Below are positions 59,101 through 63,860 of a DNA stretch of 64,000 bases, piece by piece (the first letter of the stretch is position 1; each line of letters begins with the position of its first letter). The stretch covers positions 42,143,059-42,207,058 of the forward strand of contig NC_083574.1 in the NCBI RefSeq assembly GCF_027579695.1, in the 5' to 3' direction. Source of the DNA: Neoarius graeffei. Lineage: Eukaryota > Chordata > Actinopteri > Siluriformes > Ariidae. The position numbers were made by a program, and so were the translations under genes. The notes beneath the pieces are model-generated. The model saw nothing but the letters and a program-made list of their open reading frames with translations. It had not been told where the DNA came from and did no database searches.

Positions 59101-61126
59101 CATTACAGGCTCAGTAAGTATTACTGAATATTAATTTATCAGTACTCTCAATATTTTGTTGAGATATTATGAGATTGATTTATCTGTTATCAGCATGTCA
59201 AGTAAAGTATTTTGAGTTCTCAATCTGTGATCCCACTTTAATTTTTTTTATTAATGCAATTTATCAGCCTACTGTCAGTGTAATTTTTTTATATATATAT
59301 ATTTTTTTAATGAATGACTTCATCATGCAAAGGACCATTTGTGTCTGGAGATGCAATACTTTGAAACCCAAGTAAAATTATGCCAGCCAGAATTACTAAA
59401 TTGGAGCCAAACGTTCAATTTTGAACTGAAATTGTGAAACGGAATTGAAATGGGATTTTTCATTGTCCGAAACGGAAAAAGCCAGATTTTGAAATGGAAA
59501 ATCATTGGCTCTAATAGAGGCGGAGCCACGATGTCATCATGATGTAGGAATGAGTCTAACAGTAGCACACTGCGCTTAAGCATTACAATCACCAGAACGG
59601 CGACTCATGATCTTGCGATACGATCAGTTGATCTCGCGTTATCAAAGGTACACAAGAACGAGTGGCGAAGCCACGATACCATCGTGTTGTAAGAATGAGC
59701 GTAACAATAGCGAAATTTCGTAACCAATCAGCACTTATCCTGATCAAGTTCGATTACCCGTTCTACTTCTTGATAAACTTCAGAACCAGAAACGAAATAT
59801 GAGAAACCTTGTTAACTTTGCAGTATCGGAAGATAAAAAGATAAACGAAATTCACCTCGTGGTTCACCAAGGTGACTGATTTTCGATATCAAGTAAGTGG
59901 TGTTGATTTTAAGAAAGTTTACCTTTTGATTATCACAGCTTTTGTTTGGTCAAATGAAAGGTTTTGTAAGGGGTTTTTTTTTTTTTTTTTTGAGCTTTTT
60001 GGCAGATATTTATGCCAAGATTTCCAGCCATTCAATAAAAACTCGAAGGCAGCAAAGACAACGTTGGAATCTTGAGCGATCTGCTCGGTTTGCAATTACA
60101 AAAGTCGTATGTGGGAATAAATGAGCTCCTTTGTGAAAACTAAGAGTAAAAGTTAAAAGCATAATTGGTCAAACTTCTGCTATTCGCTTTAATTTTTTTT
60201 AAATTTTAGTTTTTATTTTAGTTTTTATACTATACTTGTGAAACAAAATGTGCTCATTAGCACTAAATAATGCTTCTAAGACAGTGTACAAGTGTTTTCT
60301 TACTGTTTTGAAAATATAGTTCACAGCGCTGTATTTTGAACAAAACACAGTAAACAAAATCGGTAACCAAAATACTCCAAGCCCTGATGCTGCTCACAGT
60401 TTGGTGATGCTTACAAGAGATGAGGCGAGTATCATTGGTGACGTATATACGCTATATTTACTGTATGGACATGGGATCAGAAAAACGTTTTATTTATAAG
60501 CAGTAGCCACATGGACGCATAGGGTACCTATTTTTAAACTTAATTTGCAGGTAGCTGGTTTAAAAAAACCTTCCTTGTAGGGACATTTTGATCCCCAACA
60601 AAATCTATAAACTTGCCCATGCACACAAACATATTTGCTAAAGTTATAATCCTCTGAAGTCAGTTCTGAATATATTTGTATATTTGAAGCGAATTTACAC
60701 GTAAGAACCACGTGCATGTTTGTGATCAGATCGTTTTACTGGGCTTGTTCTTTGTGTGTGTCAGTGTGAAAATGCACGTCTAGCTCTGTGTGAGCACCCT
60801 CAGTGGACTCCTGTGGTGGTTATGCTGGGTTTACTCCAGTGCAGTGTGCAACCGGCATTAAAAGCCCAGCTCCTGCACGCCCTTGCTGCATTTGGCAAGT
60901 CTCCTGAGATCGCTGCCTCCCTCTGGCAGTCTCTGGAGTACACACAGGTAAGTGGGCCTACACACTGGCCACTTTTAATAATATACAAAGAACCTTGCTT
61001 GATGAATTTATCCAACATGGCCATGAACCTGGTATATGTGACCGATAACGCATCAAAATGTTATGTTTCTGTCAGATCTTGCAGACGGTAAAAGCCCCCG
61101 GACAAAGACAAGCTGCAGGCATAGAG
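24123..61126 (+). CDS. nup205: nup205, coding exons 1-14 (gene continues past right edge)
   Basis: Nup205 is a large alpha-solenoid scaffold nucleoporin of the nuclear pore inner ring that binds Nup93. Fourteen exons are visible at 24123-24150, 29468-29610, 35540-35711, 37927-38071, 42540-42699, 43976-44204, 44295-44459, 49648-49823, 49930-50046, 51639-51776, 51887-52037, 57140-57348, 60765-60947 and 61076-61126. All have AG acceptors, GT donors and compatible phases, and sum to 2,067 nt (689 codons). Translation tracks vertebrate NUP205 from its N-terminus (for example [20 protein letters not shown] and DADE-type motifs such as [14 protein letters not shown]). The family is about 2,000 residues, so roughly one third is here. 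No stop or frameshift occurs in any exon. The introns are packed with transposons but the exons are intact, so the gene looks functional. Confidence 0.96.
24715..25129. repeat. 60-bp minisatellite, left block (nup205 intron 1)
   Basis: Units of about 60 bp of the form GGAGAACGTTCTCCTAATGT followed by TCCnATAACT and TTGTGGTG recur with substitutions and some short units. It continues after the inserted element at 26001-26790. Confidence 0.88.
25130..26000. mobile_element. DNA transposon inserted in the minisatellite (likely hAT-type)
   Basis: The left end GGCCCTGTCCACACGGCAAC and right end GTTGTCGTGTGGATGTAGCC are imperfect inverted repeats. About 870 bp long, it contains an (AG)n run at 25469-25484 and no transposase. 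The target duplication is not clear because the host is itself repetitive. Confidence 0.7.
26001..26790. repeat. 60-bp minisatellite, right block
   Basis: At least ten degenerate 60-bp units with AACGTTC cores. Because 60 is divisible by three, reading frames stay open over long stretches (for example minus strand 26409-25864), giving a 20-residue periodic pseudo-protein. This is not considered a gene. Confidence 0.88.
27042..27416 (-). mobile_element. Full-length V-SINE, reverse orientation (intron 1)
   Basis: The complete V-SINE is flanked by the duplication tgatctcaaatat on both sides (about 27029-27041 and 27417-27431). Confidence 0.92.
27497..29099 (-). mobile_element. Tc1 transposon with full-length transposase frame
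   Basis: The inverted ends CAACCTCGATTCC and GGAATCGGGGTTG are each next to TA. Long subterminal similarity ('aaaaaagttgggacaaagta') occurs at both ends. It carries the 357-codon transposase at 27718-28791 (minus) and lies in nup205 intron 1. It is the best preserved transposon of the window. Confidence 0.93.
27718..28791 (-). CDS. Tc1-like transposase, DD34E, apparently uninterrupted
   Basis: This 357-residue frame would cut and paste the element via the terminal repeats. The N-terminal helix-turn-helix region (about residues 25-75, with [20 protein letters not shown]) is followed by an RNase H-like DDE domain. The first Asp is in [11 protein letters not shown], the second in [12 protein letters not shown], and Glu in [11 protein letters not shown], with exactly 34 residues between second Asp and Glu. 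No stop or frameshift was seen. The HTH appears one residue short relative to relatives (SSTV rather than SSSTV), and an Asp replaces the usual Asn after the second catalytic Asp. Activity is untested. An alternative start is the Met of MGRGSPIP. Confidence 0.88.
   Translation of the reverse strand: MTGYKKSILEWQRLSEVKMGRGSPIPLILRRQIVEQYQKGVRQCKIAKGLNISSTVRNIIKRLRESGRISARKGQGRKTILGARDLRALRRHCITYRHASVLEITKWAQEYFQRTLSVNTIHRAICRCQLKLYSSKKKPYLNTIQKRRRLLWAKAHLKWTVAKWKTVLWSDESKFEVLYGNQGRSVIRTKEEKDDPSCYQRSVQKPASLMVWDCISACGMGSLHIWKDTINAERYIQVLEQHMLPSRRRVFQGRPCIFQHDDAKPHTASITASWLRRRRVRVLNWPACSPDLSPIENIWRIIKRKIRQKRPKTVEQLESYIRQEWVNIPIPKLEQLVSSVLRRLQTVVKRKGDVSQW
29102..29467 (+). other. End of nup205 intron 1, no feature
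   Basis: AT-rich sequence with an A-run near 29127-29137, running to the acceptor at 29466-29467. No element was recognised. Confidence 0.5.
29468..29610 (+). CDS. nup205: nup205 exon 2
   Basis: The sequence starts [20 protein letters not shown] and continues [20 protein letters not shown] to LFKNP (residues about 10-57). WRRQPE-x-VHLLD and SLFKNP are strongly conserved in vertebrate NUP205. The donor is gtgagt. Confidence 0.95.
30391..31003 (-). mobile_element. Partial Harbinger-type MITE (family of 42735-43832)
   Basis: In reverse complement it matches the right half of the element at 42735-43832 ('gcgctggtatttacatcatt', 'aacgtgccagatca') and reaches a terminus 'agggagcgatttcggacac'. The other end is missing. 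A V-SINE is inserted at 30466-30836. Confidence 0.75.
30466..30836 (-). mobile_element. V-SINE inserted in the Harbinger-type fragment
   Basis: A complete V-SINE in reverse orientation with target duplication ctggtgggttttc on both sides. Confidence 0.9.
31024..31897. mobile_element. Solo LTR of a retrotransposon, 4-bp TSD
   Basis: It starts TGTGACGATCC and ends ACACCGTTACA (TG...CA). It is flanked by ACGT at 31020-31023 and 31898-31901. MITE copy 1 shows the empty site (gattacgtcggcattcg, 10340-10356), so the insertion borders are exact. The 874 bp contain no gag-pol coding. TG/CA ends plus a short TSD indicate an LTR retrotransposon, Gypsy-like or related; the family is unknown. It contains a (CA)n run near 31186-31200. 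Confidence 0.85.
32188..32597. other. nup205 intron 2 spacer
   Basis: AT-rich, no recognisable gene or repeat before the TA of the next Tc1. Confidence 0.5.
32600..34188 (-). mobile_element. Tc1 transposon, nearly intact (intron 2)
   Basis: The inverted ends CAGTGGTGCTTGAAAGTTTG and CAAACTTTCAAGCACCACTG are perfect over at least 20 bases and flanked by TA (32598-32599 and 34189-34190). The transposase is at 32912-33823 on the minus strand. Its ends are also found as a fragment at 5323-5445. Confidence 0.95.
32912..33823 (-). pseudogene. Tc1-like transposase, DD34E, with one C-terminal frameshift
   Basis: From [20 protein letters not shown] (the usual start, at 33823) it has HTH motifs and a basic linker. 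The DDE triad is present: [22 protein letters not shown] and DLNPIEMLW, with 34 residues between the last two. Near 32945 the frame shifts. The open frame ends [11 protein letters not shown], while the expected C-terminus ([10 protein letters not shown], then LINSYRKRL) continues in a neighbouring frame to about 32819. Catalytic residues are intact, so this is a recent pseudogene. A longer upstream extension to 33934 is not family-like. Confidence 0.88.
34378..34562 (+). mobile_element. tRNA-derived SINE (short type) with A-rich tail
   Basis: The head 'gtcgtggctcaggtggtta' and 'cgggttcgattcc' are pol III A- and B-box-like. The body ends 'tccaataaaggtgcaaaaag' and A-runs. The target duplication aatcatcacccc occurs on both sides. 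A second copy lies at 38476-38661. Confidence 0.88.
34947..35486 (+). mobile_element. PIF/Harbinger non-autonomous element with MADF start
   Basis: The ends AGGCCAATTTATGC and GCATGCAGAGGCCT are inverted repeats flanked by TTA at 34944-34946 and 35487-35489, the 3-bp TSD typical of Harbinger. At 35201 an ATG opens [20 protein letters not shown], the start of a MADF/Myb-like DNA-binding protein, the second gene of Harbinger elements. It then breaks down after [18 protein letters not shown]-like motifs are repeated near the left end. Confidence 0.82.
35201..35281 (+). pseudogene. Harbinger MADF-protein N-terminal remnant
   Basis: The ~25-codon frame [20 protein letters not shown] matches the opening of MADF domains (RLI-x-x-V-x-x-x-x-LYD). 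It hits a stop almost at once where the internal deletion joins. Confidence 0.65.
35540..35711 (+). CDS. nup205: nup205 exon 3
   Basis: It starts [20 protein letters not shown] and contains [20 protein letters not shown] and LLLAG (residues about 58-115). The acceptor is preceded by a long T run. It ends in phase 1 at gtaaac. Confidence 0.95.
35936..37361 (-). mobile_element. Kolobok-like non-autonomous element with THAP frame, copy 2 (intron 3)
   Basis: TTAA sits at 35932-35935 and 37362-37365. The inverted ends AGCAGATACGCAGAGCC and GGCTCTGCGTATCTCCT match almost fully. The body is the same as copies 1 and 3. Confidence 0.88.
36526..37092 (-). pseudogene. THAP-domain frame, copy 2 (188 codons)
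   Basis: It starts [12 protein letters not shown] with the full C2CH THAP pattern (CSAHF), and AVPTI at about residue 80. The frame then runs through non-conserved sequence including a degenerate repeat ([12 protein letters not shown]). It is the longest of the three THAP frames, with no transposase catalytic domain. Confidence 0.78.
37366..37926 (+). other. nup205 intron 3 remainder
   Basis: It contains T-rich sequence with the repeated phrase 'ttgtgcaat'. No element boundary was determined. Confidence 0.4.
37927..38071 (+). CDS. nup205: nup205 exon 4
   Basis: It encodes [20 protein letters not shown] followed by [20 protein letters not shown] and KTFTLDL (residues about 115-163). It ends in phase 2 at gtacca. 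Confidence 0.95.
38476..38661 (-). mobile_element. tRNA-derived SINE (short type), reverse orientation
   Basis: The reverse complement of the SINE at 34378-34562, with a poly-T start and the head 'ccacctgagccacgacgcc'. A caatacac duplication occurs on both sides. Confidence 0.88.
39425..41608 (+). pseudogene. Broken Tc1 transposase gene
   Basis: Piece 1 (39425-39530) holds the HTH start. Piece 2 (about 40893-41269) has [12 protein letters not shown] with the first Asp. Piece 3 (41288-41608) has [13 protein letters not shown] and [15 protein letters not shown] and ends [11 protein letters not shown]. The breaks are the hAT insertion, an internal deletion removing the second HTH/linker, and a frameshift near 41270. 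It is inactive. Confidence 0.85.
39531..40892 (+). mobile_element. hAT-like element with 6-bp TSD and BED-type remnants
   Basis: It begins CAGAGATGCCTAC and ends GTAGGCATCTCTG (perfect 13-bp inverted repeat). Exact TGCCAG duplications flank it at 39525-39530 and 40893-40898. Removing it restores the Tc1 transposase reading (ELMMPVSSVQT). The interior encodes remnants, in different frames, of a BED-like finger ([10 protein letters not shown] near 39940) and of [20 protein letters not shown] followed by [15 protein letters not shown] (about 40050-40170), which resemble fish hAT transposase N-terminal parts. Confidence 0.85.
41829..42539 (+). other. nup205 intron 4 remainder
   Basis: No element with clear borders. 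GC-moderate sequence with a T-run at 42071-42080 and a polypyrimidine tract before exon 5. Confidence 0.4.
42540..42699 (+). CDS. nup205: nup205 exon 5
   Basis: It encodes [20 protein letters not shown] and ends [17 protein letters not shown] (residues about 163-216). It ends in phase 0 at donor gtgaga. Confidence 0.95.
42735..43832. mobile_element. Harbinger-type MITE with TTA TSD (intron 5)
   Basis: The ends CCGTGTCCGAAATCGCTC and GAGCGATTTCGGACACGG are perfect inverted repeats flanked by TTA (42732-42734 and 43833-43835). It is interrupted at 43076-43603 by a Tc1-type MITE. No coding. A partial relative lies at 30391-31003. Confidence 0.88.
43076..43603. mobile_element. Tc1-type MITE nested in the Harbinger-type MITE
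   Basis: The ends CACTACCGTTCAAAAGTTTG and CAAACTTTTGAACGTTAGTG are flanked by TA. About 528 bp, no open transposase. A near-identical copy lies at 62099-62626. Confidence 0.92.
43976..44204 (+). CDS. nup205: nup205 exon 6
   Basis: It encodes [20 protein letters not shown] to [17 protein letters not shown] (residues about 217-293). It ends in phase 1 at gtatct. Read-through into the intron would add a few residues before a stop, which marks the donor. Confidence 0.95.
44295..44459 (+). CDS. nup205: nup205 exon 7
   Basis: It encodes [20 protein letters not shown] to [14 protein letters not shown] (residues about 293-348), after a (TG)n tract that leads into the acceptor. It ends in phase 1 at gtatgt. 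Confidence 0.95.
44721..46220 (-). mobile_element. Kolobok-like non-autonomous element with THAP frame, copy 3 (intron 7)
   Basis: TTAA sits at 44717-44720 and 46221-46224, with inverted ends AGCTGATACGCAGATCC and GGCTCTGCGTATCTCCT. The body matches copies 1 and 2. Confidence 0.86.
45649..45951 (-). pseudogene. THAP-domain frame, copy 3 (100 codons)
   Basis: It starts [20 protein letters not shown]. The CSAHF and WSLLC motifs remain, but residues around the first Cys pair differ from the other copies (CVFAWC). AVPTI has become AVSTI. It is shorter because of a frame break, and more decayed. Confidence 0.72.
46401..46506. repeat. Perfect 37-bp inverted repeat with 32-base loop
   Basis: The left arm 46401-46437 (starts aataagaatgtgatgaagtg) and right arm 46470-46506 are exact reverse complements. 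The loop is AT/GT-rich. It could fold into a long hairpin as DNA or pre-mRNA within nup205 intron 7. Confidence 0.9.
46633..47700. mobile_element. Element with perfect inverted repeats, carrying a DUF4817-type fragment
   Basis: The inverted repeats ATTCTATCCACATTCACTGG (46634 region) and CCAGTGAATGTGGATAGAAT (47679 region) bound ~1.07 kb. Inside are a dispersed tail repeat (46930-47020) and a likely mariner-type insertion (~47028-47525). The latter has a minus-strand frame (about 47394-47197) reading [20 protein letters not shown], a helix-turn-helix of the DUF4817 type. The sequence just before it (46545-46612) can form a hairpin. It shares 'ccaatcagagcgc' with the palindromic repeats at 50089 and 58326. 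Confidence 0.6.
47713..49140 (-). mobile_element. Tc1 transposon, degraded (intron 7)
   Basis: The ends CAGTGGGGCAAAAAAGTATT and ATACTTTTTTGCCCCACTG are flanked by TA. It carries two transposase pieces on the minus strand. Confidence 0.93.
47928..48776 (-). pseudogene. Tc1-like transposase in two frames, C-terminus deleted
   Basis: The N-terminal piece, 48776-48408, starts [20 protein letters not shown] with HTH motifs. The catalytic piece, 48359-47928, has [26 protein letters not shown] and SPDLNPIE, so all three acidic residues survive. A frame break near 48400 separates them. The normal ~60-residue C-terminal end after PIE is missing through a deletion at about 47925. Confidence 0.88.
49143..49647 (+). 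other. nup205 intron 7, 3' end
   Basis: AT-rich with no recognisable element, ending in the acceptor of exon 8. Confidence 0.5.
49648..49823 (+). CDS. nup205: nup205 exon 8
   Basis: It encodes [20 protein letters not shown] to [14 protein letters not shown] (residues about 348-406). The conserved [12 protein letters not shown] is diagnostic. It ends in phase 0 at gtatgc. Confidence 0.96.
49930..50046 (+). CDS. nup205: nup205 exon 9
   Basis: It encodes [20 protein letters not shown] to [11 protein letters not shown] (residues about 407-445). It has 39 exact codons, phase 0 at both ends, and donor gtatga. Confidence 0.96.
50089..50815. repeat. Dispersed palindrome-ended repeat, copy 1 (intron 9)
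   Basis: The left ~140 bp is an imperfect palindrome (taccagctgggaggtcc ... ggaccgaccttaagctggta) with the inner arms 'gtgaccgaggt' repeated. The right end contains a second palindrome around 'ggtccgtaactggggtctg' and 'aggatacggacc', then 'gccagtcagagcgc'. Copy 2 at 58326-59048 matches almost throughout. No coding capacity. Confidence 0.85.
50816..51638 (+). other. nup205 intron 9 remainder with microsatellites
   Basis: It contains (TTTA)n at about 50824-50850 and (ATT)n at about 51369-51402. No gene or complete element. Confidence 0.6.
51639..51776 (+). CDS. nup205: nup205 exon 10
   Basis: It encodes [20 protein letters not shown] to [11 protein letters not shown] (residues about 446-491). 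It has 46 codons, phase 0, and donor gtgtgt. Confidence 0.95.
51887..52037 (+). CDS. nup205: nup205 exon 11
   Basis: It encodes [20 protein letters not shown] to [19 protein letters not shown] (residues about 492-542), a very conserved block. It ends in phase 1 at gtaaac. Confidence 0.96.
52038..53633 (+). other. nup205 intron 11, 5' part with (AT)n
   Basis: Mostly unrecognised sequence. The (AT)n tract is at 53096-53150. A stretch near 52800-53000 resembles a LINE 3' region on the minus strand but could not be confirmed. Confidence 0.45.
53634..54715 (+). mobile_element. hAT-like remnant, right end CCCCTG
   Basis: An ATG at 53634 opens [15 protein letters not shown] and meets a GT donor (gtaagc) at 53681, resembling a hAT transposase first exon. 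At 54692-54715 the sequence 'aatcctagctacgcccctg' looks like a hAT terminus (reverse CAGGGGCGTAGC). No matching left terminus was found, so the 5' border is uncertain or lost. Confidence 0.5.
54717..55490 (+). other. nup205 intron 11 spacer
   Basis: AT-rich, no element identified. Confidence 0.45.
55496..56929. mobile_element. hAT-like element, 16-bp perfect inverted repeats, 5-bp TSD
   Basis: It begins CAGAGCCTAATCTAGG and ends CCTAGATTAGGCTCTG, and is flanked by ATTTC at 55491-55495 and 56930-56934. CAG/CTG ends suggest hAT, but the TSD is shorter than 8 bp. Inside, at 56112-56204, is a small palindrome (gttgccagat ... atctggcaac). No transposase was recognised. Confidence 0.8.
56112..56204. 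repeat. Miniature inverted-repeat element (~90 bp)
   Basis: The sequence 'tgttgccagattgggcggtt' at one side and 'cagtatctggcaacattg' at the other form inverted ends around a GC-balanced core. It lies inside the element at 55496-56929. Confidence 0.6.
57140..57348 (+). CDS. nup205: nup205 exon 12
   Basis: It encodes [20 protein letters not shown] to [14 protein letters not shown] (residues about 542-611), following a (GT)n microsatellite. It ends in phase 0 at gtaaca. Confidence 0.96.
57557..59513. mobile_element. hAT-like element with BED-like remnant (intron 12), interrupted
   Basis: The ends TAGGGCCAATGATTTTCC and GGAAAATCATTGGCTCTA are inverted repeats (one mismatch). The flanks ATAGGG and ATAGAG could be a diverged 6-bp TSD. 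A + strand remnant near 57980-58060 shows [20 protein letters not shown] followed by HLQSK, a BED-type finger. The palindrome-ended repeat 58326-59048 is inserted in it. Confidence 0.75.
58326..59048. repeat. Dispersed palindrome-ended repeat, copy 2
   Basis: Closely matches 50089-50815 along the whole length, including both palindromic ends and the conserved 'gccaatcagagcgc'. It is nested in the hAT-like element. Confidence 0.85.
59517..60536 (+). repeat. Large dispersed repeat, copy B (intron 12)
   Basis: It matches 1-3240 in the same orientation but lacks the blocks at 550-2024 and 2263-3083. It abuts the right end of the hAT-like element at 57557-59513, so its true left border is unclear. 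No coding capacity. Confidence 0.85.
60765..60947 (+). CDS. nup205: nup205 exon 13
   Basis: It encodes [20 protein letters not shown] to [18 protein letters not shown] (residues about 612-672). It has 61 codons, phase 0, and donor gtaagt. Confidence 0.96.
61076..61126 (+). CDS. nup205: nup205 exon 14 (last exon in window)
   Basis: It encodes [17 protein letters not shown] (residues about 673-689) and ends in phase 0 at gtgagc. The next exon is beyond 64000. Confidence 0.92.
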
Positions 61127-61240
61127 GTGAGCTGACAATGGGATTTGTTTGTTACAGCGATTAGCCATAACTTGAAAACCGCTGACAGGTGAAGTAAATA
61201 ACATTTACAATGGCGCCTGTCAAGAGGTGTGATTATATTA

Positions 61241-61990
61241 CAGGGCTGTGAAAAATCCGCGGAATTCCGCGAATTTGGCCGCCAAAAATATAATTTTAGT
61301 AAATCATCTAATTTTGCAATAAAAATGGGGGGGGGAGGTTTCTTTTGCGACAATGACAGACCGGTTTACAGCATTTGCACCATGCTTACAAACCACGGCG
61401 CGAATCTTGTGCTCTTTAAACATACTTTCGATATCAACGGTTTTGAAAAGGAGAACTTCGCGGTATGTCCGTGTCACGGACGGACATCGTTCAGAGGGAG
61501 GACGGTGAGACCGACGATGTCAAAAACATTTGACAAGGAAAACGGCATCAAAAATCCATGGAATTGGCGATGGCTGGAGTTTGAAGTCGGTAGTGAACAT
61601 CTCCATGAGCACATACGGAAGATGAAAGAACCGGGGAAAGCTTACTGCATCTTGTGCCATCAGGATGTGAAGTACAGTTCTGGTGGAAGAACGCGTTTGG
61701 TTGACCATGTTAAAGGAAAAAAAAACATGCGGAATTGGTGAAATTGAAGCTGTCGAACTATAGATTACCAGGTAGACCATCTTGTTCACATTTATATATT
61801 CAATTTATAATAATAATAAACAGTTCAAATTAAATGGCATGGTTGAGAAAATATTTGCTTTCAGGAGATGCTTCAAATCTATCAATATACACAAAATCTG
61901 TTCAGCCCCCGGCTCCTGGGGGGCTGCTCCCCCCAGACCCCCTGCTAAAATTGTTTCCTCGGATTTTGTCATTTCAATTTCACAGCCCTG
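61241..61990 (+). mobile_element. hAT-like element with 6-bp TSD and BED finger
   Basis: It begins CAGGGCTGTGAAA and ends TTTCACAGCCCTG (perfect 13-bp inverted repeat), flanked by ATATTA on both sides (61235-61240 and 61991-61996). It is 750 bp long and carries a BED-like zinc-finger frame (61517-61741). Confidence 0.87.
61517..61741 (+). pseudogene. BED-type zinc-finger frame of the hAT-like element
   Basis: Reads MSKTFDKENGIKNPWNWRWL and later AYCILCHQDVKYSSGGRTRL followed by VDHVKGKKN. The CxxC ... H pattern with a glycine pair and a basic end is BED-like. The frame is open upstream to 61229. It stops before any catalytic domain. It would encode a DNA-binding module only. Confidence 0.68.
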
Positions 61991-62098
61991 ATATTAGGCA
62001 GCAAGTGAACAATCTTTTTTCTCAAAGTTGATGTGTTTGAAGCAGGAAAAATGGGCAATCTGAGCAACTTTGACGAGGGTCAAATTGTGTGGTTAGTA

Positions 62099-62626
62099 CA
62101 CTACCGTTCAAAAGTTTGGGGTCACCCAGACAATTTAGTGTTTTCCATGAAAAGTCACACTTTTCTTTACCACCATAAGTTGTAAAATGAATAGAAAATG
62201 TAGTCAAGCCATTTTTCTGGCCATTTTGAGCATTTAATCGACCCCACAAATGTGATGCTCCAGAAACTCAATCTGCTCAAAGGAAGGTCAGTTTTATAGC
62301 TTCTCTAAAGAGCTCAACTGTTTTCAGCTGTGCTAACATGATTGTACAAGGGTTTTCTAATCATCCATTAGCCTTCTGAGGCAATGAGCAAACACATTGT
62401 ACCATTAGAACACTGGAGTGAGAGTTGCTGGAAATGGGCCTCTATACACCTATGGAGATATTGCACCAAAAACCACACATTTGCAGCTAGAATAGTCATT
62501 TACCACATTAGCAATGGATAGAGTGGATTTCTGATTAGTTTAAAGTGATCTTCATTGAAAAGAACAGTGCTTTTCTTTCAGAAATAAGGACGTTTCAAAG
62601 TGACCCCAAACTTTTGAATGGTAGTG
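62099..62626. mobile_element. Tc1-type MITE, copy 2
   Basis: The ends CACTACCGTTCAAAAGTTTG and CAAACTTTTGAATGGTAGTG are flanked by TA. Nearly identical to 43076-43603. Confidence 0.93.
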
Positions 62627-62654
62627 TACGTATTAAAAGTCCGTGCTACTATTT

Positions 62655-62830
62655 TTGGGGGAAGCCATGGCCTAATGGTTAGAGAAGCAACTTTGGGACC
62701 AAAACGTCGCTGGTTCAATTCCCTGGACCAGCAGGATTGGCTGAAGTGCCCTTGCTCAAGGCATCTAACCCCCAACTGCTCCGGCAAGAGTAGTGGCATA
62801 CCTTGTGTCTGATTAGCCAAAGAAAAACTG
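62655..62830 (+). mobile_element. tRNA-derived SINE (another family)
   Basis: A-box-like 'tggcctaatggttagagaag' and B-box-like 'ggttcaattccc', followed by 'gtgcccttgctcaaggcatc' and 'cccaactgctcc'. The 3' border is approximate. Confidence 0.7.
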
Positions 62831-63002
62831 ATGATGGTTATTAGTTCGGGCAGTGCCTAGCCAAAACTAACCTATCAAAAGTGGCCTAACTGATGAAATG
62901 ATCATTGCTGAAAAAGTTAATGCTGGCTGTAATAGACAGGTGCATTACAGCTTGCTGTGTAGATGCAGAGTGCCTTGTACACTGCCAAGAGCACCTTCAG
63001 TG

Positions 63003-63597
63003 TAGCCTGGCTAACGCGACTTCAAAGCTCTCCGAGCTATTGGTCTGGCCAAGATATTAAGCCCAACCGTTTCCCAGAGCCCGTGGTTGACCCGCCTCCC
63101 TGAAATGCCTCAGTTTGCTACTGGTCGAAGCCAGAAAAGGCTGTGACAAAGCTTAAACCAATCACATCACTCTTTCCTCTGACGTATGTGACGCGACGGG
63201 GCTAACTGGTAGATTAAACTCTTAACCGAAGCCGGTCGGGAGCAAGGCGAAAACGTCCTTCCTTTCAATAAATACCTCCAGGGCTGCTCTTTGCTCCGTT
63301 TTCAATGAGAACTTCCCGTTGAATGCTTTCAATACAGCATCTATGCGTAATAGATGCGGAAGCGTGAATGAAGCTCTTCCGGCATAGATTCTGTAAACAA
63401 TCTATGGCTTCCGGTCGCAGTTCTACTACGTCAGTGCCTTGAACACGCCTCTACCCAGAGCCGTTGGAGATGCTCAAAGTTGATTGGTTCCCGATTTTTC
63501 GGGAGCTTGGAAGAGCTGTAGATAGCTTGCCTGGCCAGACTAAGCTCGCAACAGGCCCTCGTGTTGCGTCACGCTTAGGATGGGCGGGCCCAGGCTA
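63003..63597 (-). mobile_element. RecQ-bearing short element, copy 2, exact 9-bp TSD
   Basis: The ends TAGCCTGG and CCAGGCTA are perfect inverted repeats flanked by CCTTCAGTG at 62994-63002 and 63598-63606. It matches 8549-9170 in reverse complement. The helicase frame (minus strand) is damaged: the ATG region is deleted or altered near 63345-63365, and an extra base after the GFG of the Walker A motif breaks the frame. Confidence 0.87.
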
Positions 63598-63860
63598 CCT
63601 TCAGTGGGCACATGAGCATCAGAACTGGACTGAAGGAATGAATCTTGTTTTACATCATGAGGAAGGCCGGGTGCATGTGTGTCGCTTAACCTGGGAAAGA
63701 GATGGCACCAGGATGCGAGCCGGAGGGGAGGCAGTGTGATGCACTGGGCAATGTTCTGCTGGGAACCCTTGGGTCCTGGCATTCATGTGGGATTCATACT
63801 ACCTAAACATTGTTGCAGATCAAGTACCCCCCTCCTTCATGGCAACGGTATTCCCTAATG

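Noticed and set aside
62672..62735. Possible tRNA gene
   Set aside because: Same reason; it is the head of another SINE family, followed by SINE body sequence.
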